Origin: Enoplolaimus lenunculus
Lineage: Eukaryota > Nematoda > Enoplea > Enoplida > Thoracostomopsidae
DNA length: 64,000 bases
Direction of reading: 5' to 3'
NCBI GenBank assembly: GCA_030248215.1
Contig: JASANG010001276.1
Coordinates: 349,966-413,965 of the forward strand
Part shown: positions 1 to 11,999 of the stretch, one piece after another
Position numbering within the stretch: position 1 is the first letter of the stretch
Layout: every line of letters starts with the position of its first letter
Translations under genes and position numbers: made by a program
Notes under the pieces: generated by a model
Databases searched by the model: none
What the model was told of the DNA's origin: nothing
The model's input: the letters and a program-made list of their open reading frames with translations, nothing else

Positions 1-278
1 GACAAAGTTTCCCATATTCAAATGATTAGTAATTGCCACAAAACCGCAAAAATTCCGGTTCCTGCATCTTTGAATGTAGGAACAGGAACAGGAGCAGGAA
101 TTGAATTTTGGCATAAATTCCGGTTAAACCCTGCGTTGTATGTACTAACAAACTTCAAAATAGGGCATGCGGGAAATTTGTATACCTTACAAGCGTGGCC
201 AGAAATTTTCTAGGGTCAACTGAGCGTCATACGCTTTGGCTACGAGCCTAAGATCATGTTAGATAACTAAACATTTAC

Positions 279-2466
279 ATAGGATCTCTTGCTTCAGCAA
301 GTTCCAATATACTTGGCGAGTACAAGTAATTTGAGCGCGGCGACGACGTGAAATCTTGACAAAGCAGTAGCCCAGTTTCTTCGAATAATTCGCGCAACGC
401 ACAAATCTTGAAACCAACAGGAGCCGGAAGCTTGACGTCTGATAACGAGTTACTCTGAAATTTGACGGGAATGACAACATTATGAAAAAGTAATACACAG
501 GCTGCGGACGAAATTTATAAAAATTGCATCTCACTTAAACAATCGTAAAATAAGCCAAATGTTTAATATAGGGGCCAGTCCACTAAAGCTATACAGCTAT
601 ACCTAAGCCTAAGCGAAAACCTAAACAGAAGTCAAATCGTAATCCTAAGTCCGTCTGTGTCATTGTCTTCCACTGGACAGGCCTTATTATTAACATGGTA
701 CGCGTGTCCGTGCAACTAGCTAGCAGATTTTTTAGCATTTTCTGATGGAAACGTAGTCGTACAGTTTCAAATTCCTGCACGATTGCTCCAGTAACGTAAA
801 ACCTAACTTATGGCTAATGTTAGGAATAAGATGACAAATCTATTTCAAACACTGTTTTACAAAATAATCAATTATTTTTTAAAACAGCACAGAAAAATTA
901 AATTCACTATATCTAACAACACTCAAGCGTTTCAGCAGTTATAGAGGGAAAAAATTTAAAAACTTACGTGTGCAACGTCCTGAGATTCGCCAGGTTCCGA
1001 GTCGAATCTCTGACGGTATTTGCGAAATATTTCAGGACGCGGTTCTGGATATTTTTGAAAACTGTTCAACATGGCCAGTTGCTCCGAAATATTCAAAGGA
1101 ACTCTGTCTGTATGTCAAAGTGAAACATGTTTTATGTTACATAATACCATCAACTGAATAACAAATCGAAATTATACAAAACTGACAATAGGTACTTTTA
1201 GTGATATAAACCGATATTTGAACAGAAAGTTAAAACAAAGGAAAAGCCGCGAAGTAAACCTGGCTAGCGAGAAAACAAACGCAGTTTTAGTATTATTGTT
1301 TCGTTCTGGTAAACAGCAAGAGATACATTCGCTAAATCTCATTCATTATTTGAATCCAGACCGGACACCGCCTAACCAGAGGATTGTGGTGTGCTAAGGA
1401 CGGCCCTGATTTTAATTTCTGTGTTCAAATTCAAATTTACAAAACTCGTTTAAACAATATAAGGCGGCATTATGACCGAAGAGCTATTTAACATACTGTT
1501 GAATGCCGCTCGTAAAAACGGCTCCACCCAATACGAAGAGCAATCGGAATGCAACTGGAATTCGCCGCCTGGGAATACAAACGAGCCTGGCATTACTGAA
1601 CTGCGCGGTGTGCGTTCGACCAGTAGCACATTGAAGTCACGATGAGCATATTTATCGGTTGCCTGTAAAATTACCAAAAGCACACACAATATTGTACATG
1701 CAAAATGTTATGCCATAGTTGCCTAATAATTATGCAGGGTACAAAAGAAATCCCCCATTCCGGTTAGTATTTCGACTGCAGCTGATATATATGCACAAGA
1801 CTCTATACCGAGTTTCTCACCAAACTTTTATTGCTGCTCAGACCCAGTAGCCAGCTTACCTTGCTGGCGGGCGGCTAAAAATTTCTCAGGAGAGACATAC
1901 AAAGGTTTTCGTCGAGTTACAATAAACAAGCAAGGTTGAAAATTTTCTAGGGGGAAGGACTAAATTTTTCCAGGTCTGAGCCCCTCCCCTCCTGCCCACC
2001 CGTGGCAACAGGCTCGTTGCAGCTAGAAAACAGACGATGAAACAAACTATTTTTACAAAGAAACGGCCTATATTTAACGTTTTCTTAGCATTTTCCCAAC
2101 ATCGTTAAAATCGGAGTCAACGAAATCGCTATTAAACAATAAAATAATAAAGTGCATGAAATTTACAAAATAATGATGATGCAATAATATTGCTAGTGAT
2201 AAAAAAAACTGGTTAAAAATATAATAAAACAGAAAAGATCCATGGCCTGATGGTCAGTCTGAAAGTCAAAAGTTAACCCAAAATTGTTTTACCTGTTTGG
2301 TGGCTTCACTCAAAATACGCTGAGTCGGATCGCTAGGGTGCGAATAAACTTTTGGCGTTGTTCGCTTGGCTGCCACTGAAACAGTTAATCAATATAATTT
2401 ACAATATTTGGACTCACCAAGTGGAACAGCATTCTCAATCACGGTCCATTTACAAATTAGCAAGGG
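279..2466 (-). CDS. NUDT19: NUDT19-like Nudix hydrolase, partial (runs off left edge)
   Basis: Probable acyl-CoA/CoA diphosphatase of the NUDT19 family (peroxisome or mitochondrion in animals). Exons on the minus strand: 2466-2418 (tentative), 2375-2293, 1662-1497, 1107-968 and 454-279, joined at GT/AG sites with phases that agree. Seen: an N-terminal strand AVPLVAAKR like the family's AASIVLAA, then FNVLLVERTPRSSVMPGSF followed by VFPGG (1662-1497), a family-typical long insertion ending QDVAH (1107-968), and the Nudix box core ICALRELFEETGLL (REXXEEXG) in 454-279. The long insertion between FPGG and REXXEE is what marks NUDT19 rather than a compact Nudix protein. The next exon may be about 247-190, but that needs an intron of only about 31 nt, so it is left out of the span. 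The start codon and C-terminus are not found. Family call firm; upstream exons less so. Confidence -1.
1839..2012. mobile_element. MITE, CAGGCCCGTAGCC family (diverged copy)
   Basis: Short palindromic element inside the intron between NUDT19-like exons 2293-2375 and 1497-1662. It starts cagacccagtagccagc and carries the internal phrases of its family: aagcaaggttgaaaattttc and gagcccctcccctcc. Related copies lie at 25203, 37667, 38201, 42238, 43577 and 44768. The terminal CAG and the length near 165 bp suggest a hAT-type MITE, but I could not define a target-site duplication here. Confidence -1.
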
Positions 2467-4387
2467 CTACATTGTGAATCTCGCAGCTAAATTAAAATAA
2501 AACTTCATGTATGCTGTAGATTCTGAGCCAGAATTACTACATTTTGCTGAATAACGTGCGTTATGCTCCGAGTCTACCTCAACACGACTTAAGTTACGGG
2601 TCGATTTAAACCATATTCTAGATTAAATTTTGTAATTACAAAACCGCGTTCCATCGGAATTCCTGTTGCCACTGGAATTCTTGCACAAAATCGATTACTG
2701 TTTCTGTTCCGGCATATGGACGGCAGAACGCAGGAACCGGAATTTTAATGGTGTTGCGCAGAATCATTACCACACTATATTTTTAGTTGCAGAATAATAT
2801 TAGTTCGAAAACAATGCGTTTACTCTTAGTTCTGTTTAGGTAAAATAAGCATTTTTGTCTTGTTTACCAAACATTAACAAATAATTCGGTGATGAAAATT
2901 ATTATAAATTTCGGTTTTTATTTCAGTAACAAAATTCAATTCCTGTTCCGGCAAAGTTCCGGATTCAACCCTGCTACAAAGTAATTGTAAGCTAAGCATC
3001 GCCATATAGAGCCCTTCGTTAAAATGTTGCTGCGGATTCAGTAAAGCTTACAAACGACATAGTATGCAACTTGAATGCAAATTGGCTTTCATGTATGCAA
3101 AATAATGCGTAATTTTTACCGAGAATGATCGATGCGGCGTCTCTGAGTTTACTCATTATAGCAATTGCAACACGAATCTGGCCTTAATTATTTAACAACA
3201 AATACTTTATAAAGCTGTTTAAAGTACTTATGACATAGCTATAAGAAAAATGTTGCACATATACTGCTAGTGTAGTGCAAAACGCCAAATAATTTCGCAC
3301 CACAAATTAATATATTATCATTTCCGTTCGTTAAAACGTCCGCTTAGAGATCAAAGCCAGGGTGCAAACAAAATTACAAAATATGGAACCGAAAGGCTCA
3401 AAAAAGCCAGAGCCAGGAAGCGTAGCCCTATTATTATCGCTTTTAAACGGGGAAAATATATCCTGCAATTTTTGTTACAGATATGCTGGAACTTTACGAA
3501 ATGATAAATTATATATAGTGTGTTGCAAATCGAAAATTGTGGTAATAATACACGCTCAAACTACGTTTAGTAAAACAAATCACAATATATGCCAATAATT
3601 CTTAATTATCGTACAAGACAAATTTTCAATACCGAAAATACCGTTCGGACCTTACCGGAACTGGACAGTGAAAATACAGTTGTATTACTGCAACCAAAAT
3701 TCCGGTAGTACCAGGTCAACGCAGTTTCGCTGCTTTGCAAAAGCAGAGGTTGGGAAATTTTTTGTATTGGTCGATATAGTTAAACAAATTCAGACGAATG
3801 TTGCTATAACATCAAGCTCATAATTATTTGCAAAGGAAGCTTTTTGGTCAGTTTATGCTCTCATAAATAAATAAATTTCTCCAGTTTACAGCATAATATT
3901 CGCTACAGCACAATAGACTGATTTATTGTTAGACAAATCACTAACAATTCTCTGTATAAATAGACAGCGATGACATTCGATGCGTTATATTTTAATATAT
4001 ATTACGTTTTCTCTAATCGCTCTTTGTAAATCTAAACTATCAGCTCATTTGTTAGAAACATCAGCTTTCTAAGTTTAATCGACTCCAAGAAATATGACAT
4101 TGAAAAATAATGAACAAACATTCAAGGATGTAATTGGATATTCGTTTCCGGTTAAAATCGGTGTTCGTTTTCGTTACAGAAATGACGGGAATTCCATTAC
4201 TTTTATGCTCAAAATTAGTTACAAATCTCGCATTTTTTTCATTTCAGATATGCTACACTTGTTCGATATGAAATTAAAATTACGAAAGAAATCCAAATAT
4301 CTTAATTTCGGCACATCTGCTAGTTTTAAGTGAATATTTGCATGCTACAATTGTGTTGACGGAAAAATAAAACATCTTTGAAGCTTT
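2467..4387. other. Intergenic; diverged CCGGAA-rich repeat, no gene seen
   Basis: No exon-like stretch with convincing splice sites on either strand. Around 2640-2975 there are inverted, diverged phrases rich in ccggaa/ttccgg ending in ccggattcaaccctgc; this resembles the ends of the CAGGGTnnAACCGG elements at 4626, 27686 and 62842 and is probably an old member. Similar phrases occur at 1-150, 3650-3715, 13071-13100 and 27100-27200. The rest is plain AT-rich sequence. Confidence -1.
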
Positions 4388-4547
4388 GGCCCATGTAAGG
4401 ATCAGAGGCGAAACGATTTTCTTTGGGACTAGAGAAGAGTAAGCTTAAGCTTTAGACTAATTTTTTTGCTTGGCTTAGCAATACGCTCATTGTTACACTT
4501 AGGAATATGCTTATAATACTGTTCCGCCCCCGTTCTTTACATTGGCC
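4388..4547 (-). mobile_element. Telomere-like MITE, subfamily A
   Basis: 160-bp element. Left end ggcccatgtaaggatcag, right end ctgttctttacattggcc; these are inverted copies of each other (TIR about 27 bp, consensus GGCCmATGTAAAGA then CAGGGGCGGAAC). The interior has gcttaagctttagact and degenerate TTAGGC/TTAGCA hexamers. No coding capacity. Recognised by comparison with the fuller copies at 45789-46061 and 60781-60994. Confidence -1.
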
Positions 4548-4625
4548 GACACTTTTGCTCTTCAATATCAGTGTTCCGTATTTTGATCACTATCGGTTTA
4601 GGTTATTTTTACTATAAGTATACGC

Positions 4626-4900
4626 CAGGGTGCAACCGAAGGCGAGATTAGGTAGTAACAATGATGGCTAATTAGTTAATTTTAACCAATATCTGCAATA
4701 TCTTGTTAAGTTGTTTGGTTTTACGCTAATTTCATGGCGAAATTTCGGAAATTCTTTCCTGAAAATTGTGACAAAAGTAAAATGATACACGCTAAAAGGA
4801 TAAATTTTGCAAAATTATGCAAAATTTTACTACCGAAATTGCCGAACCCTCCGGCAAAAATTCTACCGGAGCCGGAGGCAGACCTACGGTTGTACCCTGG
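4626..4900. mobile_element. MITE, CAGGGTGCAACCGG family
   Basis: 275-bp element with inverted ends: cagggtgcaaccgaaggc on the left and ggttgtaccctg on the right, with ccggagccggaggcagacc just inside. Interior phrases (gcaaaattatgcaaaatttt, tttacgctaatttc) recur at 20996-21280, 27686-28018 and 48599-48862. Non-coding; the ORFs running through it are by-products. Confidence -1.
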
Positions 4901-5578
4901 TATACACTATTCTCACTATTACTAAATTATGGTTTTTCACCACTGATCCCCGCTGCTGTTCCATGCTAGAACCATGGACAGTTATAGATTTCAAATGTCC
5001 AACGGTTTCGCGGAACTGAATTGAACTGAGTCAATAAAAATGCACATCAACAAAGATAAAAAGATATTAACTGCACTAAACTATCGGAGCCCGCGTCCAT
5101 TAATCGAACACAAAAATTCTACGATACTTAGTTGATTCGTTATAAAAACACGAAGAAGTCCAATTATTTTTTCCAAAAATTCGGGTAATGTGATTGGTCG
5201 ATAGAAATAAAGTTCGAATAAAAACGTCAATAAACTCCAAAACTTACATGTGTTAAATTTAAAGTAGTTTGTTCTCTAATTACATAGAAGCTTTCAGTTA
5301 TTTATGGAACCTTCCATATTCGTAAAAACACAATTTCAATGAAAACAACGATTTTGTAAAACACGAGATGCTGCAATGCAACGCAATAAAAATTACAATA
5401 TAACAATGTAGTACTCCACGCTTATGCGATGACTGTGAAAAAATACTCATGTCTGTATGTTTAACCTTATGCTAGGTAACTCATAAAACACTGTGCTTAT
5501 TGTGGATTTACGGTGTTTACCTTAACTGTAACATAGCACCGATCGCTTGCCATCACAATGCAGTATTGTGATTAATAG

Positions 5579-5584
5579 TTTATT
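5579..5584 (-). terminator. Candidate polyadenylation signal of STAR gene
   Basis: AATAAA on the minus strand, 59 bases past the stop of the KH/STAR gene. Position and perfect hexamer fit a metazoan cleavage signal; not proven. Confidence -1.
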
Positions 5585-5642
5585 ACCTCTGCCGTTATGT
5601 AACAATAGCTAGTCAGATTGATAGTATAAACACAAACTTAAT

Positions 5643-8428
5643 TCAATACGGTCTGCTGCCATGTCCACGTCGCCCACGACCTCTCATAGGACCACCACCT
5701 CGAGATCCTGAAATAAGACAGAGTATTAAAAACTGATAGATTAAAATACATTAAATTTTTTATGAACGTTAACCGGAACAAATAAACCAAAATTATACGC
5801 TATTCGTTTGCTTGCATGTAGATACAACAGCCGACTCCTTTATCCATGCGCTTTAGAAGATCAACACTATTCTAAACCCGCAAATTATTATTTAACGGTT
5901 TTAATTGCAAAACGGTTCTTTACCCTATAGCACTAAATAAACAAAATTAGCTAACCAACCTGCAAAACCTGATACGCTGCTGTAATAACTCTGGTCAAAA
6001 CCAAAACCTTGATCAAATCCAAAATTGCCACCATAATAGCCCATAGGACCAGCAGGAGGGAAATTCTGTCTGAAACAACAAGATTAAAAAGTCAACACTT
6101 CACTCAAGTGCGATACCACAATTTAAATCAGAATATAACCGAATGTTAAAGTTGTAAACCAATTCGAAAAATTAAATGCTTAATAGCCGTAGATGTAGCA
6201 TACGTAGTAGAGAATAATTGTTTCCGAAGACGGAAATCGACTGTCCAATGGTCAATTTAGCTAACATAACATAACATATTTTATATTTATAAAAATGATT
6301 AACGCGTACTGTGGTGGAACTTGTTGAGTTTCAGGATTGCTGTTCTATAACAAAATAACACATGGTGGTTTATCGAATAAAACAAGTTCACGTTATAAAT
6401 TTATAGGTACGAACAATCCATGGACCGACCGGATATTAAGTTACCGGATAGTGAATTTTCTACAGGAATCGGATATTGACCGGATAATTGTAGTTTGTAC
6501 ACTGCTGAATATTCTTTGAGACGCACAAAAGTACACGTTTACAGAATAAATTAATTGCTAGCTTCCATTGTTCATTTTTACTTCAGTGTGAAGAACTTGC
6601 GCTTCTTATTTTGCCCGGAAATGCCACAGCAGCAAGATGTTAAATATGTCCACTTTTAAGCATTAGGTACAAAAAACATACTGCCAGAAGCTAATTATCA
6701 GTTTTAAATACAACTATAGCGATGATTATAAGATAGTGAAGTTCTCATTTTACCAATAAAAATCTATCAATTTATTTTTGCAGATCTGATTTAAGAAATT
6801 GCAAAAAAGACACAAGCAAGCCAGAGCGGCTAAAACAAATTCTAAGCAACTTACGGGATCTATGTATCGCATTACTTCCGAAATAGCATATGCCATACGT
6901 TGGTACACAACTGTTGGTGGGGCACGTACTTCTATTCGAATATGAAGATTTTCAGAAAAATGGGCATATTTCGGATCTCCGGTTTCGTATAATTCAGTTT
7001 CCTAGTACATAAACATACGCATAGTTTTCCGAGCCAACACGTCATTATTGTCAGTGATAAATATTAATCGTAAACAAAAAACTTATATAATCCATTATAG
7101 GATGCTAACTACTCCATTCACGAGTTGACAATAATTCAGTTTCCTAGTACATAAACATACGCATAGTTTTCCGAGCCAACACGTCATTATTGTCAGTGAT
7201 AAATATTAATCGTAAACAAAAAACTTATATAATCCATTATAGGATGCTAACTACTCCATTCACGAGTTGACAAAGATTCAACTGTTGATGGAAAAAACAC
7301 TGAACAAGACAATTACAAGTTTTCAACGTAAGCTAAACATTATATTTTCACGTAGTTCTCCAGAATCTAACTGCACCTTTTCTTTGTCTCGCATGGAGCC
7401 TTTGCCTAATATTGAAATCTTTGATCTCGTTTCCTTCTGCATTGCCTTCAGCGTTGCACCTCGAGGTCCTAACAGTCTTCCAATAACATTTATCTGTAAT
7501 TCGATATGGTTAACAAATCAAAATTTAAATTATTCGAGTGCACTCTGTTACCACCAGTCGCAGCAATACATACTTCATTAGCGAAAAAAGACTAGGGCGG
7601 CACGGCTGCAACACAAAATATCAGTGTTTCGTTAAAATGATATAAACGGACGCTAAATATATCAACCGAAGCTTTATTTCATATTTATATCCACAACATC
7701 CTTATTAACTACAGTCTTTTACATTTTTAACACCAGTTTACTTACCGTACTGTCAGACGCCGTTGGAACTAATACTCGCCGAATTAATTTGATAAATTTG
7801 TCTGATCCAATGTCAATGTAGTGAGGTTCATGAACGGATAGCTTTATATTCTCGATTTCTATACAATAAAATAATTATTGTGAAAAAGCCCAATTTCGAT
7901 CTAGCTTTTACCTTTTCAGGCGCTTGCTACTTCGTACGTCTGTGTTCGTAAATTTCATTCACAGAGAGAACTCTGAAAATCTGAACATTTTCGATTCCTG
8001 CGCGGACCGGAACGTTACGGTTTTGCAGTATATAACAAACTCGTGTATGCGTTAAAGCTCTGCATGGCTAGCAATATACTCCCAATATTCTGTTTCAAAT
8101 GATTGACATTGATACTAAACGTACCGAAAATTAATCAAGAACAATCTGTTTTAACCACAAGCAACGGCCATTTACATCAAAAAATATACGTACCTCTAAC
8201 TAGCAGCTGCGACGCTAGCGGAAAATTATCTCCAAGCCTTGTTTTTTCTTCCATGTAGGCTTTTGCTTTCTCCTCTGCTTCAATAGCTTCTTTAGATTGT
8301 TCTTCGCTACCTTCTGTTGGTTGCTCTTCGTTATGATTCTCAGATGCATCATTCTGTGCAGTGCTGCTGAGCTGCGCGTGATTATCACTCACACCTTCGT
8401 CTACAGTAAAATCTGACTCCTCGGCCAT
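5643..8428 (-). CDS. Sam68-like STAR-family KH RNA-binding protein
   Basis: Six exons, minus strand: 8428-8194, 7858-7746, 7493-7377, 7001-6855, 6065-5960, 5707-5643; 783 nt, 260 aa, all joins phase-consistent. An acidic N-terminus (1-50) is followed by a QUA1-like helix segment (about 55-85, [20 protein letters not shown]), then one maxi-KH domain (about 100-190) with [12 protein letters not shown] (GxxG = GPRG 125-128), [11 protein letters not shown] and [18 protein letters not shown]. The C-terminus is short: a G/Y/F-rich stretch ([16 protein letters not shown]), [13 protein letters not shown], and terminal RPY, as in KHDRBS proteins. STAR proteins bind U/A-rich bipartite sites in RNA as dimers and act in splicing and mRNA control. 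Start set at 8428; an in-frame ATG at 8506 would add 26 hydrophobic residues foreign to the family. Much shorter than vertebrate Sam68 because the proline-rich parts are absent. The acceptor of exon 4 is duplicated (6989-7272). Confidence -1.
6989..7272. repeat. Tandem duplication, 2 x 142 bp, covering a 3' splice site
   Basis: Copies 6989-7130 and 7131-7272 look identical by eye. The unit spans the first 13 nt of exon 4 of the STAR gene plus its acceptor (minus strand ctag|gaaactgaattat) and adjoining intron. On the minus strand the upstream copy therefore offers a second acceptor, but reading from it soon meets an in-frame stop, so the inner copy at 7001 must be the functional one. Confidence -1.
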
Positions 8429-9159
8429 ATGGTTAGTATTGAAAATAACAGATAAAATCTGATCTACTTTTAATATAATTAATAGTACTGGTACGCAGAT
8501 TGCCAAAATATGTACCTATAACTAACGTAATAAAATATCGCTTTATCATCATACTAGCACCATGAATTTCGCCCTTGTTTAGAAATACTTTTTAAATACC
8601 GAATCTTATTATAATGCAATTAGCAATGCCCTAAATCAATATATCTGTTTTTCGCGTGCAGGTTAATCATATAATCTCAGAACTGGTATAAGCACCGGTT
8701 TTTCGAAAACTTAACAAAATAATAATGGAACGATGAAAACATTGGATTCCGAACAATTTACCTATATGAGAATACAATTGCTCGGTTTGGAATATTTGTG
8801 TGCTTCGCGACATTGACTATCTTGAAAAGGTGCAGCGGTACTTAGCAGGAGAATATTTTTCATTTGGGTGTTATTGATAACATAACGCGACTACAAGAAC
8901 TTGGACTCCAGCCATTAGAGTTTAGACGTCTCAAATCAAATTTAGAACCATGTATAAGAGATAGTACATGATGACATACTATTGATTTTTGGTGACTTAA
9001 TTCTTTTCATCCCTAAATGGTTGCACTCGGGGCCATTCCCACGATTTATGTTGCCTCAGGCTTATCCAACTATGCTAAGAAATCCATTTTTCTTTCGTAT
9101 CACGCCATGCTGGAATAGTTTAACCTCAGCCCGTTCGTTCAAAAAGAATCTCAGGAACC
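8429..9159. other. Intergenic, no gene seen
   Basis: Upstream side of the STAR gene. No convincing exon, tRNA or known repeat. The minus strand just before the start codon at 8428 is AT-rich (attttatctgttattttc) and may hold the promoter, but no specific motif stands out. Confidence -1.
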
Positions 9160-10045
9160 GCTGAACCGATTTTGACAGACTTTTTTGTTTGAAAGCTTAT
9201 CATCGTGGAGTGTTAACCTCGCAGTATGGTTGTAAAATTTTAAGCCATTCATTAGCTGCGTATAGGCTAATTTGCATATAATTGGTTATGCCTAAATTAG
9301 CACTTTTTACTGTCACTAATTATTAAGGTTACAAGCAAACTAATTTTAGTTCTAAACGGTTTTTGGGTTCTAGAAACCTGAATAAATTATTTATAAACCT
9401 CCAAATCCAAAATGAAGTTAGCTAATAGCTAATTTGCATATTAGCTTAACTAATATGTAAACCTAAATGAGGTTTTTTAAATAATTTCTGTTATTACGAA
9501 TTAGGGTTACTGAAGGGATCTGGCTGCGAGAAATCGGAATAAATTGTTTATAAAGCTTCAAAACGAAGTGGCAAGACAAAATTAAGACTTTTTAAATTAT
9601 AGCAGTAAGAATAAATTGCTTACAAACCTCTTGAACCGATAATTGGGTAGTTCGCTAATAGATAATTAGCATATAAGTTATAATTGATAAGCCTAAATTA
9701 GGCAATTTTATTATATTTCACTAATTATTAGGGTTATAAGCAATCTAATTCCAGCAATAATGGGTTTTTGGATGCGAGGAATCTGAATAAATTCTCTACA
9801 CATCCTGAAAACCGAAAATCGAATAGTTAGTTAATAGCTAATTTGCATGTTAACATAGTTTTAAGCCTAGATTAGGACTTTTTACAATATTTAACTAATT
9901 ATTAAGGTTAAAAGCAATCTAATTTCAGCATTAAAGGGTTTTCAGGTGCGAGAAATTTGAATAAATTGTTTACAAACCTCCAAAACCGATATTAGAATAG
10001 TTAGCTAATAGCTAATTTGCATATTACCTCAATTCCTTACGTGTG
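9160..10045. repeat. Degenerate AT-rich satellite, unit about 175 bp
   Basis: About five diverged units. The landmark ttagctaatagctaatttgcat (with variants) recurs near 9249, 9418, 9650, 9827 and 10001, each followed by taattattaaggttacaagca and a gaataaattgtttacaaacctcc phrase. Spacing is about 170-178 bp except one 232-bp interval that contains an extra partial unit. Copies differ considerably, so the array is old. Confidence -1.
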
Positions 10046-11906
10046 TTCAAGCTTCGCTCAGTAAATGTAGTCCTACTACGACTGGTTTATTATTGTTTTC
10101 GATAATTTGCTTCTGTCCAATTTGGGTTATAGCTGGCAACTGGAAAGCAGTTAGCGCCATGCTTCACAGGCACGGGGGCACGTGATGGAAGAAATACCTC
10201 AGAATGCCTGTTTGGCTGTTGTACAGTTTCATTAATAAAATATATGTATCTATCTATCTATCTATGTGTATTCTGGCGTCGCCACCCATATATGTTTAAA
10301 AATCCTAAATCACGAATGTTGAAAGTCTTATACCGCTCAAAAAACATTAATAATAAAATATTGAAAAACAATGTAAATATGGTAAACGTATTCATATATT
10401 TGGCACAAAAAATACATATGACAACAATCACATGTCAGCAAAACACTGATTATATATCAAACAAAAAAATTTAGCTGTCGCAGAATTATATTAGTGATAC
10501 TGACTGGCTTAATATCGCAGAATTTCCCTACGAGACAAACTTGCGATCAATAAAAACAATGCGTAAATGGTAGAAATGATGATGTTTGAACATTCACCAG
10601 CCAGTGTACTATATAGATTTACTACAGTTGCCCATTGTGAGCCAGGTATATATTAAGAGCCTGGGGTTTGAATATTAAGGTTGTTAGGGGACTGGGCGAG
10701 TTCATCCAATTCCAGCCTTAACAGGGGTTTCGATCTCCGATTTAGCACTCAGAAGCCCGTCGAACTCGCTAATAAACAAGACTAGAGTTAAGCTTTAATA
10801 ACAAGTAAGTTAACATATTAATACGAACAAGTAAGAATGCAACTTACAAATACGAACACGATTAGTTTTCAATACTCATGATTGAAAACTAAATGAAAAC
10901 TAAGTTGAAATTAAATCTAAATTCCAAACAGAACTAAAGCAGTATTAATGCTGCATAAAAGCAAACAATCCGAAAACTAATTAGAACTCATTCCAATTTT
11001 CCCGGAAAATTGTCACCACATAGCACAAGACAAAACTACAGACTGAATTGCATTCACAAAACAACAATTTGCATAAAACTTCAATCTGGAATCAAACAGG
11101 TTCTTCAGAGCAAAATACCAGCTATTTTGCTCTTACAATAATTTTCCTTAAAGCTGGTTCTTAATCCAGATGGAAAATATTATTTCTTTTACTTTTCAGA
11201 TTTTCCTCTCAAAGAGGAAAACCAGTTTTGTCTGCTGAAGTAATTATCCGAAAAATATTCTAAGTCCACGGGTATGTCATCACCCGTCTAGGTTTCATAG
11301 TTTTCTTACACGGTTATGCCTTTACCGTTTAGGCATCAGCGGTAGCAACCGCTCACACCCATGTGTTGCATTTTGCATACTCGAAATTTCCCGACTTACT
11401 TACACTGACTTAGGTTTAACGTGTTATCGCGTTGCTATTACTTTACCATTTATTGATAAATTAAGATCTAGCATGCTCTAAAAAGCGCAACCATTAAATT
11501 TACTTCGGTCAAACACATATAACAGCATAAAATTGTCTTATAACAATAAAAATATTAAAACAATTTGCCACAACTGGCAATCCTGGTTGACATCAATACC
11601 AGTCTCAGTTTCTAAACCTAAGACTGAGACTGAGGCTACGCCAGTCTCATGAATTTTAGAGACTTGAGACAGAGACTCCCATCCCTGCAATACAGAGCAT
11701 CAGCTCGCGCCGATGTTGTCCAAGTACGTCAGCCTGTCCACGGTTGGCTTTAGGAATTTTGTCCAGTTGTTCAGCGATTTGAACATGCTAACGAGTCTTT
11801 CTAGATAAGATCGTAGAGCTTGTCGGAACTGCACGGCCGGGACGACAATTTCTTTGAAGTACAGCGAATATATTTGTTTTTTTCTCTAAATTTCTCCGAA
11901 ACATAT
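10046..11906. other. Intergenic; no gene seen
   Basis: Contains a short (TATC)n run near 10246-10264 and a hairpin-like segment around 11595-11685 where agactgagactgag phrases face gagacttgagacagag. 10600-11000 looks like an old unclassified repeat. No splice-bounded coding sequence was found. Confidence -1.
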
Positions 11907-11978
11907 GGCCACGCCGGGAATGGAACCTCGGACCTCTCTCTCGTGAGTCATGCGCGCTACCCATTACGCCGCCCGGCC
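11907..11978 (-). pseudogene. tRNA-like sequence (tRNA pseudogene or SINE head)
   Basis: 72 nt on the minus strand. The acceptor ends ggccggg/cgtggcc pair except for one mismatch, the D-arm folds well (gcgt/gcgc around an aatgggta loop), and ggttccattcc stands where the B box should be. The anticodon stem and most of the T stem do not pair (nominal anticodon CAC), so it is not scored as a working tRNA. An A-rich tail (gagaaaaaaacaaatatattc) follows on the same strand, as after a SINE head. Confidence -1.
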
Positions 11979-11999
11979 GATATTATAATTACGTCTGGA

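Noticed and set aside
970-1161. Plus-strand 63-codon ORF
   Set aside because: The same stretch on the minus strand is flanked by a GTAAGT donor and an AG acceptor in the right phase between two Nudix exons.
7267-7581. Plus-strand 104-codon ORF
   Set aside because: It is the shadow of the KH-domain exon 7493-7377 on the minus strand.
11907-11978. Functional tRNA-Val(CAC)
   Set aside because: The anticodon stem fails to pair and the T stem is mostly unpaired; an A-rich tail follows, so it is a tRNA relic or SINE head.
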